A stretch of 64,000 bases of DNA, from the NCBI GenBank assembly GCA_900457075.1, contig UGYN01000002.1, positions 2,976,001 through 3,040,000 on the forward strand. Direction: 5' to 3'. Under the pieces are notes generated by a model that saw nothing but the letters and a program-made list of their open reading frames with translations, did no database searches and had not been told where the DNA came from. Positions 44,986 through 53,421 of this stretch are shown here, piece after piece. Numbering within the stretch: position 1 is the stretch's first letter; the number at the start of each line of letters is the position of its first letter. Position numbers and translations under genes: made by a program. Origin of the DNA: Serratia quinivorans. Lineage in GTDB: Bacteria; Pseudomonadota; Gammaproteobacteria; Enterobacterales; Enterobacteriaceae.

Positions 44986-47295
44986 ATGTTTGACCGTATC
45001 ACGGCAACAACGCCTGCGGGTGAGGGAACGCTGAAGTTCTGGAAACTTAGCGGAGAGGAAGTGGTTTCACGCTCATTTGAATTGAGCGTGACGATGCTCA
45101 GCACCAACGCCCGCCTGGACCGCAGGGCCATGCTTGGCCAGCCGATTACCCTGACTATCCCTACTCAGGGGCTGCTCGCTGCGCCACGCTATCTCAACGG
45201 AAAAATCACCAGGGTCAACGTTCATAGTGCGGATATTAATGGTGAGCGCTACGTGGTTTACACGCTGACCATGGAGTCGGACCTGTGGCCGCTGAAGCGG
45301 GACCGCAACCAACGTATATTCCAGAACCAGCGGGTGCCGGACATCATCAAAACGGTGCTCGACGAATATGGCGTGCAGATGGAGAACCAGCTCACCGGTA
45401 ACTACCGCAATTGGGAATATTGCGTGCAGTACCAGGAGAGCAGCTACGACTTTATTTCGCGTCTGATGGAGCTGGAAGGCATTTATTTCTTTTTCCGCCA
45501 CGAGTCGGGTAAACACACCATGGTGCTGTACGACGCCTCTCAGCAGCACCAGCCGTTTAGCGGTTATGAGGCCATTCCTTACCACGCCACGCCTTCCGGT
45601 GGCAGCACCAGCGAAGAGGGGATCGGCCAGTGGGCGATATCCGAGCGGGTGACGCCGGGGATCTACAGCATCGACGACTACGATTTCCGCAAGCCCAACG
45701 CATGGCTGTTCCAGGCGCGACAGAACCCAACCTCACCCTCACCGGGCCAGATTGACTACTACGACTGGCCGGGGCACTTCGTGGAGCACAGCCACGGCGA
45801 AACCTACGCCCGGGTGCGCCAGGAGGAGTGGCAGGCGGAGCATCAGCGCATCGACGCAACGGCTACCGCGCTGGGTATCGTACCAGGGTGTACCTTTGCC
45901 CTGCTCAACCCGCCGTTTGCCAGTGACGGTGGAGAGTATCTGGTGCTGAGTGCGCGTTACGATTTTGAAGAGAACAGCTACGCCAGCGGGGGAGAAGAGG
46001 CGGTGCATCGCACCGATTTTGTGGTGATCCCGGCGAGCACGCCGTTCCGCTCAGCGCAGCGTACCCCGTGGCCGCGGACTCATGGCCCGCAAACGGCCCG
46101 GGTGGTGGGGCCGCAGGGGGAGTCTATCTGGACCGATAAATACGGTCGGGTGAAGGTGAAATTCCACTGGGATCGTCTGGCGAAAGGGGATGAAAGCAGC
46201 TCCTGCTGGGTGCGAGTGTCCAGCGCCTGGGCAGGCCAGGGCTTCGGCGGCGTGCAGATCCCGCGAGTGGGGGATGAAGTGGTGATTGATTTTATCAATG
46301 GCGATCCGGACCGCCCGATGGTCACCGGTCGGGTGTATAACGAAGCCTGTATGCCGCCGTGGACGCTGCCAGCCGGTGCGACCATGATGGGCTTTATGAC
46401 GCGCTCCAAAGACGGCCACAGTGACAATTCCAGCCACCTGTTCTTCGAAGATAAGGCGGGCTCGGAGATGGTGCAGCTGCATGCCGAAAAAGATATGAAT
46501 ATTTCGGTGGAGAACGATAAAACGGTGACCGTGGACGGCAATCGCACCACCACCATCCAAAAAGATCAGAAGGATGAGGTGTTCGGTAACGCTATCTTCC
46601 AATTCCACGGTATGCGCACCACGACGGTCGACAAACCGGAAACCAAAACCTTTAAGGACGGCGAAAAGGTCACTATCACCAATGGCCGGACGTCGGATAT
46701 TACCAGCGGCGGAGAAACGCTAACCATTAAGGGAAAGCGGAGCATCGATACGGACGGCACAGAAAATCAACATGTTACCGGCAAGGTAACCCGCACTTAT
46801 GACGCAGGCATGGACTCCTTCCTCACCGGGGATCGCTATGACAAAGTCACGGGGAAACGCCATAATATCGTCACCCAGGACGTTACTGACGAAATCTTGG
46901 GGGGACGGGTACAAACCATCACCAAGGATGCCAAGACGGACATCCTGGGCAGTTGGAAGCAGACGGTGCAAGGCGGGGTATCCATCACCTCACCGAAAAT
47001 GATCACCATCGACAGTGCGGAAAAAGTGAGCATCAAGACGCCGCATGCTTTTGAATACAAAGATCATAAAGAGTCCGCTTCCATGTTTTCCTTTGATTTC
47101 ACGGCGGCGAAAATTGTTACGGAAGGCTATTCTATGAGCGTGACTGCGAGCGGCAAGCTCGGGTTGACCAATATGAAATTTGATAAGACAGCCTTTGATC
47201 TTACCACCACCGAGGGGCGTGTAGCTTTTATCGATGCGATGGCTCATGTCGGGAAGATAATGTCATCATTTAACGGTCTGACCATGTTCGGCTAA
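44986..47295 (+). CDS. vgrG: Type VI secretion spike protein VgrG
   Basis: A 769-residue VgrG. The N-terminal gp27-like part (SGEEVVSRSFELSVTMLS, DFISRLMELEGIYFFFRHES) leads to the gp5-like OB part (YGRVKVKFHWDR, WVRVSSAWAGQGFGGVQIPR). After that comes a beta-helical region of repeated T-V/I units (VENDKTVTVDGNRTTTIQKD) to about residue 700 and a ~65-residue tail. No enzymatic C-terminal domain is evident, so it probably carries effectors through the DUF4150/DUF2169 proteins upstream. The rest of the T6SS machine is not in the window, so this is an orphan island. Confidence 0.92.
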   Translation: MFDRITATTPAGEGTLKFWKLSGEEVVSRSFELSVTMLSTNARLDRRAMLGQPITLTIPTQGLLAAPRYLNGKITRVNVHSADINGERYVVYTLTMESDLWPLKRDRNQRIFQNQRVPDIIKTVLDEYGVQMENQLTGNYRNWEYCVQYQESSYDFISRLMELEGIYFFFRHESGKHTMVLYDASQQHQPFSGYEAIPYHATPSGGSTSEEGIGQWAISERVTPGIYSIDDYDFRKPNAWLFQARQNPTSPSPGQIDYYDWPGHFVEHSHGETYARVRQEEWQAEHQRIDATATALGIVPGCTFALLNPPFASDGGEYLVLSARYDFEENSYASGGEEAVHRTDFVVIPASTPFRSAQRTPWPRTHGPQTARVVGPQGESIWTDKYGRVKVKFHWDRLAKGDESSSCWVRVSSAWAGQGFGGVQIPRVGDEVVIDFINGDPDRPMVTGRVYNEACMPPWTLPAGATMMGFMTRSKDGHSDNSSHLFFEDKAGSEMVQLHAEKDMNISVENDKTVTVDGNRTTTIQKDQKDEVFGNAIFQFHGMRTTTVDKPETKTFKDGEKVTITNGRTSDITSGGETLTIKGKRSIDTDGTENQHVTGKVTRTYDAGMDSFLTGDRYDKVTGKRHNIVTQDVTDEILGGRVQTITKDAKTDILGSWKQTVQGGVSITSPKMITIDSAEKVSIKTPHAFEYKDHKESASMFSFDFTAAKIVTEGYSMSVTASGKLGLTNMKFDKTAFDLTTTEGRVAFIDAMAHVGKIMSSFNGLTMFG

Positions 47296-47306
47296 GGGAC
47301 GAATCG

Positions 47307-47630
47307 ATGAAGTTTGCGATTATTATTTCAGTGATTCTTACAGTAGGCGTCATTGCCTATATTGTTTATCTGTTTAACCGTGACCATAAAATCCAGACAC
47401 TGGGGCGGGATATTCAGGCTCGGGTGGAGGAGGTCCATTACATCAGTTCAAATGATAACGGGAGCACCAACATAAAATACCGCCTTTCATGGCATGAAAA
47501 GGGGATGACCAAGCAGGTAGAAGGCAAGGAAACCATTCCCGCCTTTTACTCTTCAAAGGTCCAGAAAGGCTGTGAGGTTGAGATCAAGTATCTGGACGAT
47601 GACCATATTTCGTTTGTTTTCGATAAGTAG
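47307..47630 (+). CDS. Small membrane-anchored DUF3592-like protein
   Basis: A 107-residue protein with one N-terminal transmembrane helix (about residues 3-23) and a small beta domain (IKYRLSWHEKGMTKQVEGKE; VQKGCEVEIKYL) like DUF3592. It lies 11 bp after vgrG, the usual place for an effector, immunity or accessory protein, but I cannot assign a function. An immunity role for an unseen toxin is possible. Confidence 0.6.
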   Translation: MKFAIIISVILTVGVIAYIVYLFNRDHKIQTLGRDIQARVEEVHYISSNDNGSTNIKYRLSWHEKGMTKQVEGKETIPAFYSSKVQKGCEVEIKYLDDDHISFVFDK

Positions 47631-47694
47631 ATAATAAAACTTCTTCGTAAACAGAAAAATTAAGATCATCGCCAGATTAGCGGCATGGTGTTAT

Positions 47695-47854
47695 TCAGTC
47701 GCCTGCTGCTACCTTATCCAACGCCGGAGCGATGGCCGCATTGAACATGCCGCCGTGATCCAGGCCTGGCCATTCCCGGAAATCTACCTTAAGCCCGTTC
47801 AGCGTCGCCAGCCGTTCGGCCAGACGCTGAGCGGCGTCGGCGGGGATCACCGTG
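47695..47854 (-). pseudogene. C-terminal fragment of an alpha/beta-hydrolase-like gene
   Basis: On the minus strand the frame reads VIPADAAQRLAERLATLNG, VDFREWPGLDHGGMFNAA and a natural stop at 47695-47697. The PGLDHGGMF stretch looks like the catalytic-histidine end of an alpha/beta hydrolase. The rest of the gene is missing: at about 47852 the sequence switches to a TraG-like fragment on the other strand. It is a recombination remnant. Confidence 0.45.
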
Positions 47855-48211
47855 ACGTTCGTGGTGTTTGCGCTGAACTTCCTGACGTTCTGGTGGGAGC
47901 TGGCGCGCTGGCTGGACAGTTGGTTACTGGAAGCGCTTTACGGCTCGGAAACACATAGTCGTTGGAACGTGGCTGGTTTTCAGAATAGTTCTGACGACTT
48001 GATCATGAATCTGGTGATGGGGGGGATGTTTATTGTGTTGCCTGTACTATGGCTTGGGGCACTTTCATGGGCTGGAGTGAGTGTAGGTCATTCATTGAGC
48101 ACTGCACTGGCAAATGGCACTGCAGACAGTAAGGCTGCTGGAGGAAAAGTAGGTGGTGCTGTGGGGGATACTATTGCTAGTAAGGGGGTTGGCAATCTTG
48201 TTGGTAAGTAG
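47852..48211 (+). pseudogene. ICE TraG-like mating-pair protein, C-terminal fragment
   Basis: The 119 codons read FVVFALNFLTFWWELARWLD, then SSDDLIMNLVMGGMFIVLPV, GALSWAGVSVGHSLSTALAN and a Gly/Ala-rich end. From memory this is the end of the TraG N-domain (PFL_4711-type) protein of integrative conjugative elements. The N-terminal several hundred residues are absent. It lies next to a DUF3742-like gene, its normal neighbour in such elements, which supports the call. Confidence 0.55.
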
Positions 48212-48251
48212 AGTGTTCTAATACCTAAAATACGATGATTGCTGAGATACT

Positions 48252-48653
48252 TCAGTAATCATCTTTAACTTTGTAATTGCCTGCGTACCAACCTGGTCCA
48301 AACTCACCATCAGCTCTGTATTCATTTGGGGATTTATATGAAGTATTGATCATTTCATCTTCATCAGGGAGTGTTTCCTCTATTGGTGAAAATGCACCGC
48401 CAACAAGAAGAATCAATGCCCCAATGAATACGGCTGAGCTAGCTATGATCATCCCTCCGAAGACAATAGCCAATAACATGACCAAACTTAATATGGCCAT
48501 AGGTATGTGCCCTATCCAGGCAGGTAATTTAAGCGACCGTGCTTTAGCCACACACTTATTGTCTAAGCTGCGCAGGTTCACTTTAATACGTTTCCAAATC
48601 TTTGCTGCGCTTTTACCACGTTGGTAGGCACGAGATTGATTTTTTTGTTTCAT
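48252..48653 (-). CDS. DUF3742-like ICE membrane protein
   Basis: A 133-residue basic protein with one or two hydrophobic segments (HIPMAILSLVMLLAIVFGGM, ASSAVFIGALILLVGGAF) and an acidic, Gly/Tyr-rich tail (EYRADGEFGPGWYAGNYK). This layout matches DUF3742 proteins found beside the TraG-like gene in integrative conjugative elements, and such a fragment lies just upstream on the other strand. It is probably a relic of a lost element. Confidence 0.55.
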   Translation of the reverse strand: MKQKNQSRAYQRGKSAAKIWKRIKVNLRSLDNKCVAKARSLKLPAWIGHIPMAILSLVMLLAIVFGGMIIASSAVFIGALILLVGGAFSPIEETLPDEDEMINTSYKSPNEYRADGEFGPGWYAGNYKVKDDY

Positions 48654-48937
48654 AGCCTTTCCTTCTAGCTAACCTAAATACCATAACTCATCGCACTATA
48701 GCTGAAAAAATAATCAATGGCTATTTGTCAGGCTCTGCAGACGGTTTTTGCCAAACGCTGGCGGCCGATAGACTACGTTTTAAATTTTCTATACGGCCAT
48801 TTTTTAGTAGTGTAAATAACAGACCTTCCCTCGAAAAACAGTCCCAGTCTAAACTGAGGTGTTCGGGGGAAGTTCACTTCCTTTCTTTAACAAAACGACG
48901 TTAGACCAAGTTTGTCGCTATAATGTTAACTTTGTAA

Positions 48938-49408
48938 TTAATTAGGAATGACAAGGATTGCATCAATCTCAAACTTCATTCCGTCTAAAGCCAGTCGAGG
49001 GACAGGAACTAATGTACTGGCTGGAAGATTATCACCAAATAACTGCTTGATCTCCGACTGGATTTGGTATGCATCTTTCTGAGCATAGTCAACAATATAA
49101 ACCTGAATTTTAACCACATTTTCTGGCTTGGCTCCTGAGGCTTTGATGGCGTGTTTCAGGTTTTGAAATCCAATCGGTATTTGCTCAGCCAGCGTTTCCC
49201 CTAGCACATTTCCTTCAGTATCCCCACTAAACTGCCCAGACAGATATACCGTGCGCCCATTATTGGGCGCTACTACGACCTGAGTAAAACCATAGGTTGT
49301 CGAATCCAGCAATGTTGGCGGGTTGATCCTGCTGATGGATTCAGCCTGAGTAGCCGAAGCAGCCATCAAACAAAATGTTCCAATGCCAAATTTCAGTAAA
49401 CTGTTCAT
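48938..49408 (-). CDS. RidA/YjgF-family protein with signal peptide
   Basis: A 156-residue protein. The first ~22 residues (MNSLLKFGIGTFCLMAASAT) are a signal peptide, so it is exported. The rest is a RidA/YER057c fold (VVAPNNGRTVYLSGQFSGDT, ENVVKIQVYIVDYAQKDAYQ, ASTLVPVPRLALDGMKFEID). Cytosolic RidA deaminates reactive enamines; the conserved VPRLA..G arginine is present. A secreted member is less usual, and its role is unclear. Confidence 0.8.
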   Translation of the reverse strand: MNSLLKFGIGTFCLMAASATQAESISRINPPTLLDSTTYGFTQVVVAPNNGRTVYLSGQFSGDTEGNVLGETLAEQIPIGFQNLKHAIKASGAKPENVVKIQVYIVDYAQKDAYQIQSEIKQLFGDNLPASTLVPVPRLALDGMKFEIDAILVIPN

Positions 49409-49811
49409 ATTTAATTTCCATTTATAGGTTTAAAATCGATATTGTACAGGGGATATCGCGCCATATGGAGCTAATGGTTCATGAACAAAAAGCGGCTCGT
49501 GGGGATTTTCTTTAACCTCGGAAGTTGCCTTTAATAATGACGGTGTGATTGTCTGGTGTGTTGGTCACATCCCGGGCAACATCACAATCGGTAGATCCGG
49601 TGGCCGGGTTCCCAACAGGGTATATACGCCCTAGGCGATTAGCGCCAGAAAAATAGATAATAGATATTCTCGCCATTGAGTATGTAATTCAGCATAACGA
49701 TGGCTGCGCTTTGAATTATGAGGTTTCAGATAATCGTATTGCAGTGTTTCAGCAACGCTTTTTGTCTGGTATACCTCGCATACGCATAGGGGCGGATCTT
49801 ATTAAAAAACG
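49409..49811. other. 403-bp region with a repeated 38-bp coding-like unit
   Basis: It contains no clear gene. One copy of a 38-bp repeat lies at 49636-49673, and its partner (49856-49893) lies in the small peptide gene to the right. The + strand frame 49711-49914 spans the gap but has no ribosome site or recognisable product. Confidence 0.5.
49636..49673 (-). repeat. Degenerate copy of the small-peptide gene
   Basis: 34 of 38 bases match 49856-49893, exactly 220 bp away. Read on the minus strand it gives REYLLSIFLALI versus REYLLSVFLGLI: two of the four differences are silent and two are conservative (V/I, G/A), the pattern of a once-translated gene. This copy has no start codon and ends at a stop four bases past the repeat. 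Confidence 0.55.
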
Positions 49812-49895
49812 TTATCTATCGCCTAGAGCTAAAAGTAACGACCAAAGGGTACCGACGATTAGCCCCAAAAAAACAGATAATAGATATTCACGCAT
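49812..49895 (-). CDS. 27-residue hydrophobic peptide
   Basis: The peptide is MREYLLSVFLGLIVGTLWSL followed by LLALGDR. A good ribosome site (AAGGGA) lies 5-6 bases before ATG 49895. One transmembrane helix fills most of it, like small membrane-stress or type I toxin peptides. A decayed copy lies 220 bp away. No family is recognised. It overlaps the 3' side of the DJ-1/PfpI gene only by proximity (21 bp gap), with the same orientation. Confidence 0.5.
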   Translation of the reverse strand: MREYLLSVFLGLIVGTLWSLLLALGDR

Positions 49896-49915
49896 GTATT
49901 CCCTTCTGCATTAGT

Positions 49916-50614
49916 CTATTCAGGATACCGGAAATTTTTATCCGGTATGTTGTTTATCGATATGGCTATTTTTGTCTTCATTTTCGTGATTTCAGGCCAA
50001 AGTATTTTGACAATACTGTCCTCGGCCTTATCAGGAGTGCCACATTTATAGGCTGGATCAGGGTTGTACTCTAGAAACAATGTCATGGCCTTGGCGGCAT
50101 CCTCACCAACTACTTTAGCTACGACCTTGAGGGCGAAATCGATGCCAGAAGTGATCCCGCCACCTGTTATTCGGTTGCTGTCGATTACGACGCGTTCGTT
50201 GATCACTATTGCACCCAGGGCCGCGAGTTCGTCGCGCATAGACCAATGGGTTGTTGCCTTGATTCCTTTCAGTAGCCCTGTAGCAGCGAGAATCAGCGAT
50301 CCGGTGCAGACGGACGTGATGTATTTACTGGCAAGACTTTTTTCCCGGATAAAGGACAGTACTTCTTCGTCCTGCATCATTTCGACGGTACCAGGTCCGC
50401 CGGGAACAAATATAATATCGAGATCGTTAGGGCAGTCGGCAAAAGTGCAGTTTGGATTGATGAAAAGGTTGGTATCGGTTTGTACGGGTTTAATTTTTTT
50501 CCAGACGAGATAAATGTCTGAGAGTTTGCTAAATACCGTTTCTGGCCCGAGAAAATTTAATAGCGTCATGTCAGGGTAGCAGAGCATAGCGATCTTTAAT
50601 TTTTTTGTGCTCAT
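49916..50614 (-). CDS. DJ-1/PfpI family protein
   Basis: A 232-residue DJ-1/PfpI (class I amidotransferase-like) protein. The nucleophile elbow is SVCTGSLILAATGLL (Cys103), with VPGGPGTVEMM before it and ATTHWS after it, as in isonitrile hydratase or AraC-N type proteins. It lacks a helix-turn-helix, so it is an enzyme or chaperone/deglycase, not a regulator. It lies 26 bp downstream of a TetR gene on the same strand and is probably controlled by it. Confidence 0.85.
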   Translation of the reverse strand: MSTKKLKIAMLCYPDMTLLNFLGPETVFSKLSDIYLVWKKIKPVQTDTNLFINPNCTFADCPNDLDIIFVPGGPGTVEMMQDEEVLSFIREKSLASKYITSVCTGSLILAATGLLKGIKATTHWSMRDELAALGAIVINERVVIDSNRITGGGITSGIDFALKVVAKVVGEDAAKAMTLFLEYNPDPAYKCGTPDKAEDSIVKILWPEITKMKTKIAISINNIPDKNFRYPE

Positions 50615-50640
50615 GTCCGTATGCTCCTAAATTTAATACT

Positions 50641-51240
50641 TCATGCTGAAGGTTTAATAGTGCTGAGCTCGTGGCTTAGAATAATTTTGATGTAATGAAT
50701 CACGTTTTCCAGGGAAACGACACTCCGGCTTACCAGAGCTTGCACCAGAGCGCCTTCAATTAAGGTGACGATGATGTCGGCTAGCTGTTTTGCTTTTTCT
50801 TCCCCAACACCCATTTTCAACAAGCGGTTAGCATAAATTGTCTTCCAACTCTCGTAGACCGCCATGCACGCTTGTCTTAGCCGTGAACTGACCTGTGACG
50901 CTTCAGCAGACACCCAAAAACACACGGGTGTGGAACTGTTGAAATCACACTTCTGGAAAAACGAGATGGTGGAACGGATAAAGTTCACCACCCCTGCTTC
51001 GAAACTTGCGGCACTCAATGCTTGTTCGATGGCGACCGACACATCTGCTTTTATCCGCTCGATACAGGTAAGTGCGATCTCTTCTTTTCCATCTGGGAAG
51101 AAGTAGTAAAGTGAACCTTTAGGAGCGCCACTTTGCTCGATGATCTTGTTGATCCCTGTAGCGTTATAGCCTTGGTGCAGAAACAGGCCCATGGCGGTAT
51201 CGACGATCTGTGTTCTCCGGTCAATGGTATTGTTCATCAT
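50641..51240 (-). CDS. TetR-family transcriptional regulator
   Basis: A 199-residue TetR regulator. The N-terminal helix-turn-helix is RTQIVDTAMGLFLHQGYNAT with GINKIIEQSGAPKGSLYYFF. A C-terminal ligand domain of the TetR_C type follows (AEASQVSSRLRQACMAVYES). It most likely represses itself and the downstream DJ-1/PfpI gene. A TAGACCGATC-containing half-palindrome lies just ahead of its start. Confidence 0.86.
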   Translation of the reverse strand: MMNNTIDRRTQIVDTAMGLFLHQGYNATGINKIIEQSGAPKGSLYYFFPDGKEEIALTCIERIKADVSVAIEQALSAASFEAGVVNFIRSTISFFQKCDFNSSTPVCFWVSAEASQVSSRLRQACMAVYESWKTIYANRLLKMGVGEEKAKQLADIIVTLIEGALVQALVSRSVVSLENVIHYIKIILSHELSTIKPSA

Positions 51241-51256
51241 TGATTACATTCCTATG

Positions 51257-51270
51257 TAGACCGATCTCTA
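51257..51270. promoter_or_regulatory. Putative TetR-type operator
   Basis: TAGACCGATCTCTA lies 17-30 bp ahead of the TetR start and overlaps the likely promoter. It resembles NemR-like TAGACC palindromes but only one half is well conserved. The role is inference. Confidence 0.35.
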
Positions 51271-51456
51271 TAATATGAGTTCAACTAAGAATGTCAATCT
51301 TGAAAACACTGATAAAATAATATGCGACCAAGCAAAAAATTGGGCGGTATTTTCAGAACTGGCGAGGGTACGCTGATGCCTACTCTGCCATAACTGTGTT
51401 TCTTCACTGGGCACAGTCTGTGCACAAAACGGACACCTTACACCAACTTTAGCCAT
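51268..51456 (-). pseudogene. IS1-family insA fragment
   Basis: Read from ATG 51456 the peptide begins MAKVGVRCPFCAQTVPSEET and continues with HQRTL, like the zinc-finger start of IS1 InsA (MAKVDVxCPxC...HQRYRC). Further on it has lost the CxxC and KTFQL patterns and runs into the TetR promoter region. The rest of the element is missing. It is a decayed remnant at the left edge of the fimbrial region. Confidence 0.45.
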
Positions 51457-51923
51457 CCAATCCTCTATCCCAAATCGGATATCCTACACTGCAATCACAC
51501 ATTGAATACTTGACTAGAAACCAGGCCCCTTTGCCACTAAGGGAGAAACCGGCGATCTTCACTTTGAAGTGGAATGGTTGTCAAAGGGCTGGTCAACCAA
51601 CATGTTCCTACCACTGAAAAAAGTTATCCAGAATTATCTATCGTCAAATGGGGTGGGTTGTTATTTATTACGACAATAATGACTAATGTTAATTGATATG
51701 GCGATTCTAATTTAATTTAAAGTATAAGTTTGCGAGATCGGTTTGTTTGAGGTTGGCTTGGGAGTAAATTAAGTTATTGTGCTATAAAAAAACTCTGGTA
51801 TAACATAGCGGCCGATATGCTTGAAGATATCATCCAGAAATAAGAAGTCATCCGTTATTTTAACAATGACTGCTGTTGTTTTTTATTGTCATATATCGGT
51901 ATAACGAGAAAAAGGAAATCCTC
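51457..51923. other. 467-bp upstream region of fimbrial operon 1
   Basis: An A/T-rich stretch that holds the promoter region of the DUF1120 fimbrial operon. Around 51500-51620 the DNA is less A/T-rich and may be a gene relic, but I cannot identify it. No invertible-element ends or clear GATC-Lrp style phase switch were seen by eye. Confidence 0.45.
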
Positions 51924-52601
51924 ATGAAGTTGCAAACAAATAAAAAATGCTATGCATTAGCTATAATTATGGCAAGCAGCGTGGCTACATCCGCCTATGC
52001 TGCTGAATCTGCCGAGTTGAAAGTCACCGGCAAAATTGTGCCAACCAGTTGCGAAATTGATCTGGGTAGCTCTGGCACTGTAGACTACGGTGATATCAGT
52101 TCCAGGGAATTGACTGGCGCCGCCCCGATCCAACTGACCATTAGTTGTGATGGCAAAAGTCAAGTTGCCTACAAAATTACTGATAACCGCGCGGATACAG
52201 TCGTTCAAAATTTAACGATCCCACTCACCGGGACTGATGGGGTATCATCATACGCATCTTTTGGGTTGGGAAAGGTTGGAGAAAAAAATCTGGGTGCCTG
52301 GAATGCCGTTCAATCTGATCTGAAAGTTGATGGTTTTTCTGCAGTAAGTTTGATGAATGTTGGTGGTAGTCCAGGTAATGAGCTCTTTGTGGAAGGACAG
52401 AGTAACGAGTATATGCCGATTAACAATGGCATGGAATACTCTTGGTCTAGAAATGACCTGGGTATTGTCGCCCCTGCGACAGGCAAGGTTTTTTCCAGCA
52501 ATATAAGAGTGGCGGGTGCTTTGGATAAAGCTATCTCATTGAATCAGGCTGATGAGGTAAAACTAGACGGTTCTGCCACGCTGAGTATACGTTACCTGTA
52601 A
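51924..52601 (+). CDS. DUF1120 fimbrial subunit (major pilin candidate)
   Basis: A 225-residue secreted protein: signal peptide ending around SAYAAES, then an immunoglobulin-like subunit with the DUF1120 pattern (AELKVTGKIVPTSCEIDLGS; a second cysteine in LTISCDGKS) and the C terminus VKLDGSATLSIRYL, typical of donor-strand exchange subunits. It is first in operon 1, so it is probably the major pilin of a beta-type chaperone-usher fimbria. AAAGGAAAT lies ahead of ATG 51924. It is a paralogue of the last gene of this operon. Confidence 0.82.
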   Translation: MKLQTNKKCYALAIIMASSVATSAYAAESAELKVTGKIVPTSCEIDLGSSGTVDYGDISSRELTGAAPIQLTISCDGKSQVAYKITDNRADTVVQNLTIPLTGTDGVSSYASFGLGKVGEKNLGAWNAVQSDLKVDGFSAVSLMNVGGSPGNELFVEGQSNEYMPINNGMEYSWSRNDLGIVAPATGKVFSSNIRVAGALDKAISLNQADEVKLDGSATLSIRYL

Positions 52602-52687
52602 ATCTTATCTTGACTCTGATGGATTAATTACCCGGGCGCTTCAATTGGTGCCCGGTTTTCCCCTCATCTGCGATAAAGTTGCTATAT

Positions 52688-53368
52688 ATGTTTAGAACTC
52701 TTTTATTGGCCACGCTGGCTCACTTTTTATTATTTTCAAACGCGCTTGCCGGTACGCTCCGGCTGGAAACTTCAGTGGTGGTTGTTAATGCAGATACCGG
52801 TGAGGGAACTCTGTCAATAAAAAATGAAGATACCATTCCGTTATTATTAATTACCAAATTGGAAAACTTGCCGGAAGACCCGGAAAGTATGTTGTTAGTG
52901 ACCCCACCTGTCGCTCGTATTGAACCCACGAACAGTCAGGTTGTACGCTTCTTGCTAAAAAAAAGTACGACGTTGAAAACCGAACGTATGATGCGGGTGA
53001 GTTTTGAAAGTGTGGCCCCGAAAGAACTGGGTAAAGTACGCATTGGTATTAATCAGAATATTCCAGTGATTATCCGGCCGCTAAATTTGCCACAGGACGA
53101 TCAACCCTGGAAGCATCTTGACTGGCAATTGAGCGGCGATCAAATGACTGTCACAAATCCTTCTCCTTATGTTGTGCGCTTGGCCCAGACCATGCAGTTG
53201 GTTCCTGCGGGGACAGTCATATTCCCACGAGCTTATTTATTGCCTGGTGAAAGTCTGAAGATTGCGGTGCCGCCCAAGGCCAAAAATGCGACGAGCGTAA
53301 AAATAGAGCCGGCATCTCTCTACGGTTATATTTTACCACCCTATGAAATGAAAATTAAATCCAACTAA
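52688..53368 (+). CDS. Periplasmic fimbrial chaperone
   Basis: A 226-residue PapD-like chaperone: signal peptide (LLLATLAHFLLFSNALAG), the G1 region and the subunit-binding motif around VRFLLKKSTTLKTERMMRVS, and the second domain VRIGINQNIPVIIRPLNL. It holds subunits in the periplasm until the usher exports them. I use ATG 52688; TTG 52679 just ahead is a possible but weaker start. It lies between the DUF1120 subunit and the usher. Confidence 0.86.
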   Translation: MFRTLLLATLAHFLLFSNALAGTLRLETSVVVVNADTGEGTLSIKNEDTIPLLLITKLENLPEDPESMLLVTPPVARIEPTNSQVVRFLLKKSTTLKTERMMRVSFESVAPKELGKVRIGINQNIPVIIRPLNLPQDDQPWKHLDWQLSGDQMTVTNPSPYVVRLAQTMQLVPAGTVIFPRAYLLPGESLKIAVPPKAKNATSVKIEPASLYGYILPPYEMKIKSN

Positions 53369-53421
53369 TTAACTTTATATTTTTGCCAGGGTTTTAAAGG
53401 ATTCACAAGGGACTGGGTGGT

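Noticed and set aside
48721-48849. A 43-codon minus-strand frame ending with SAASVWQKPSAEPDK
   Set aside because: It reads like a coding tail but has no start codon and no recognised family. Too short to call; perhaps another gene relic.
49711-49914. A 67-codon + strand frame spanning the small-peptide gene
   Set aside because: The conserved substitution pattern fits the minus strand, and this frame has no Shine-Dalgarno.
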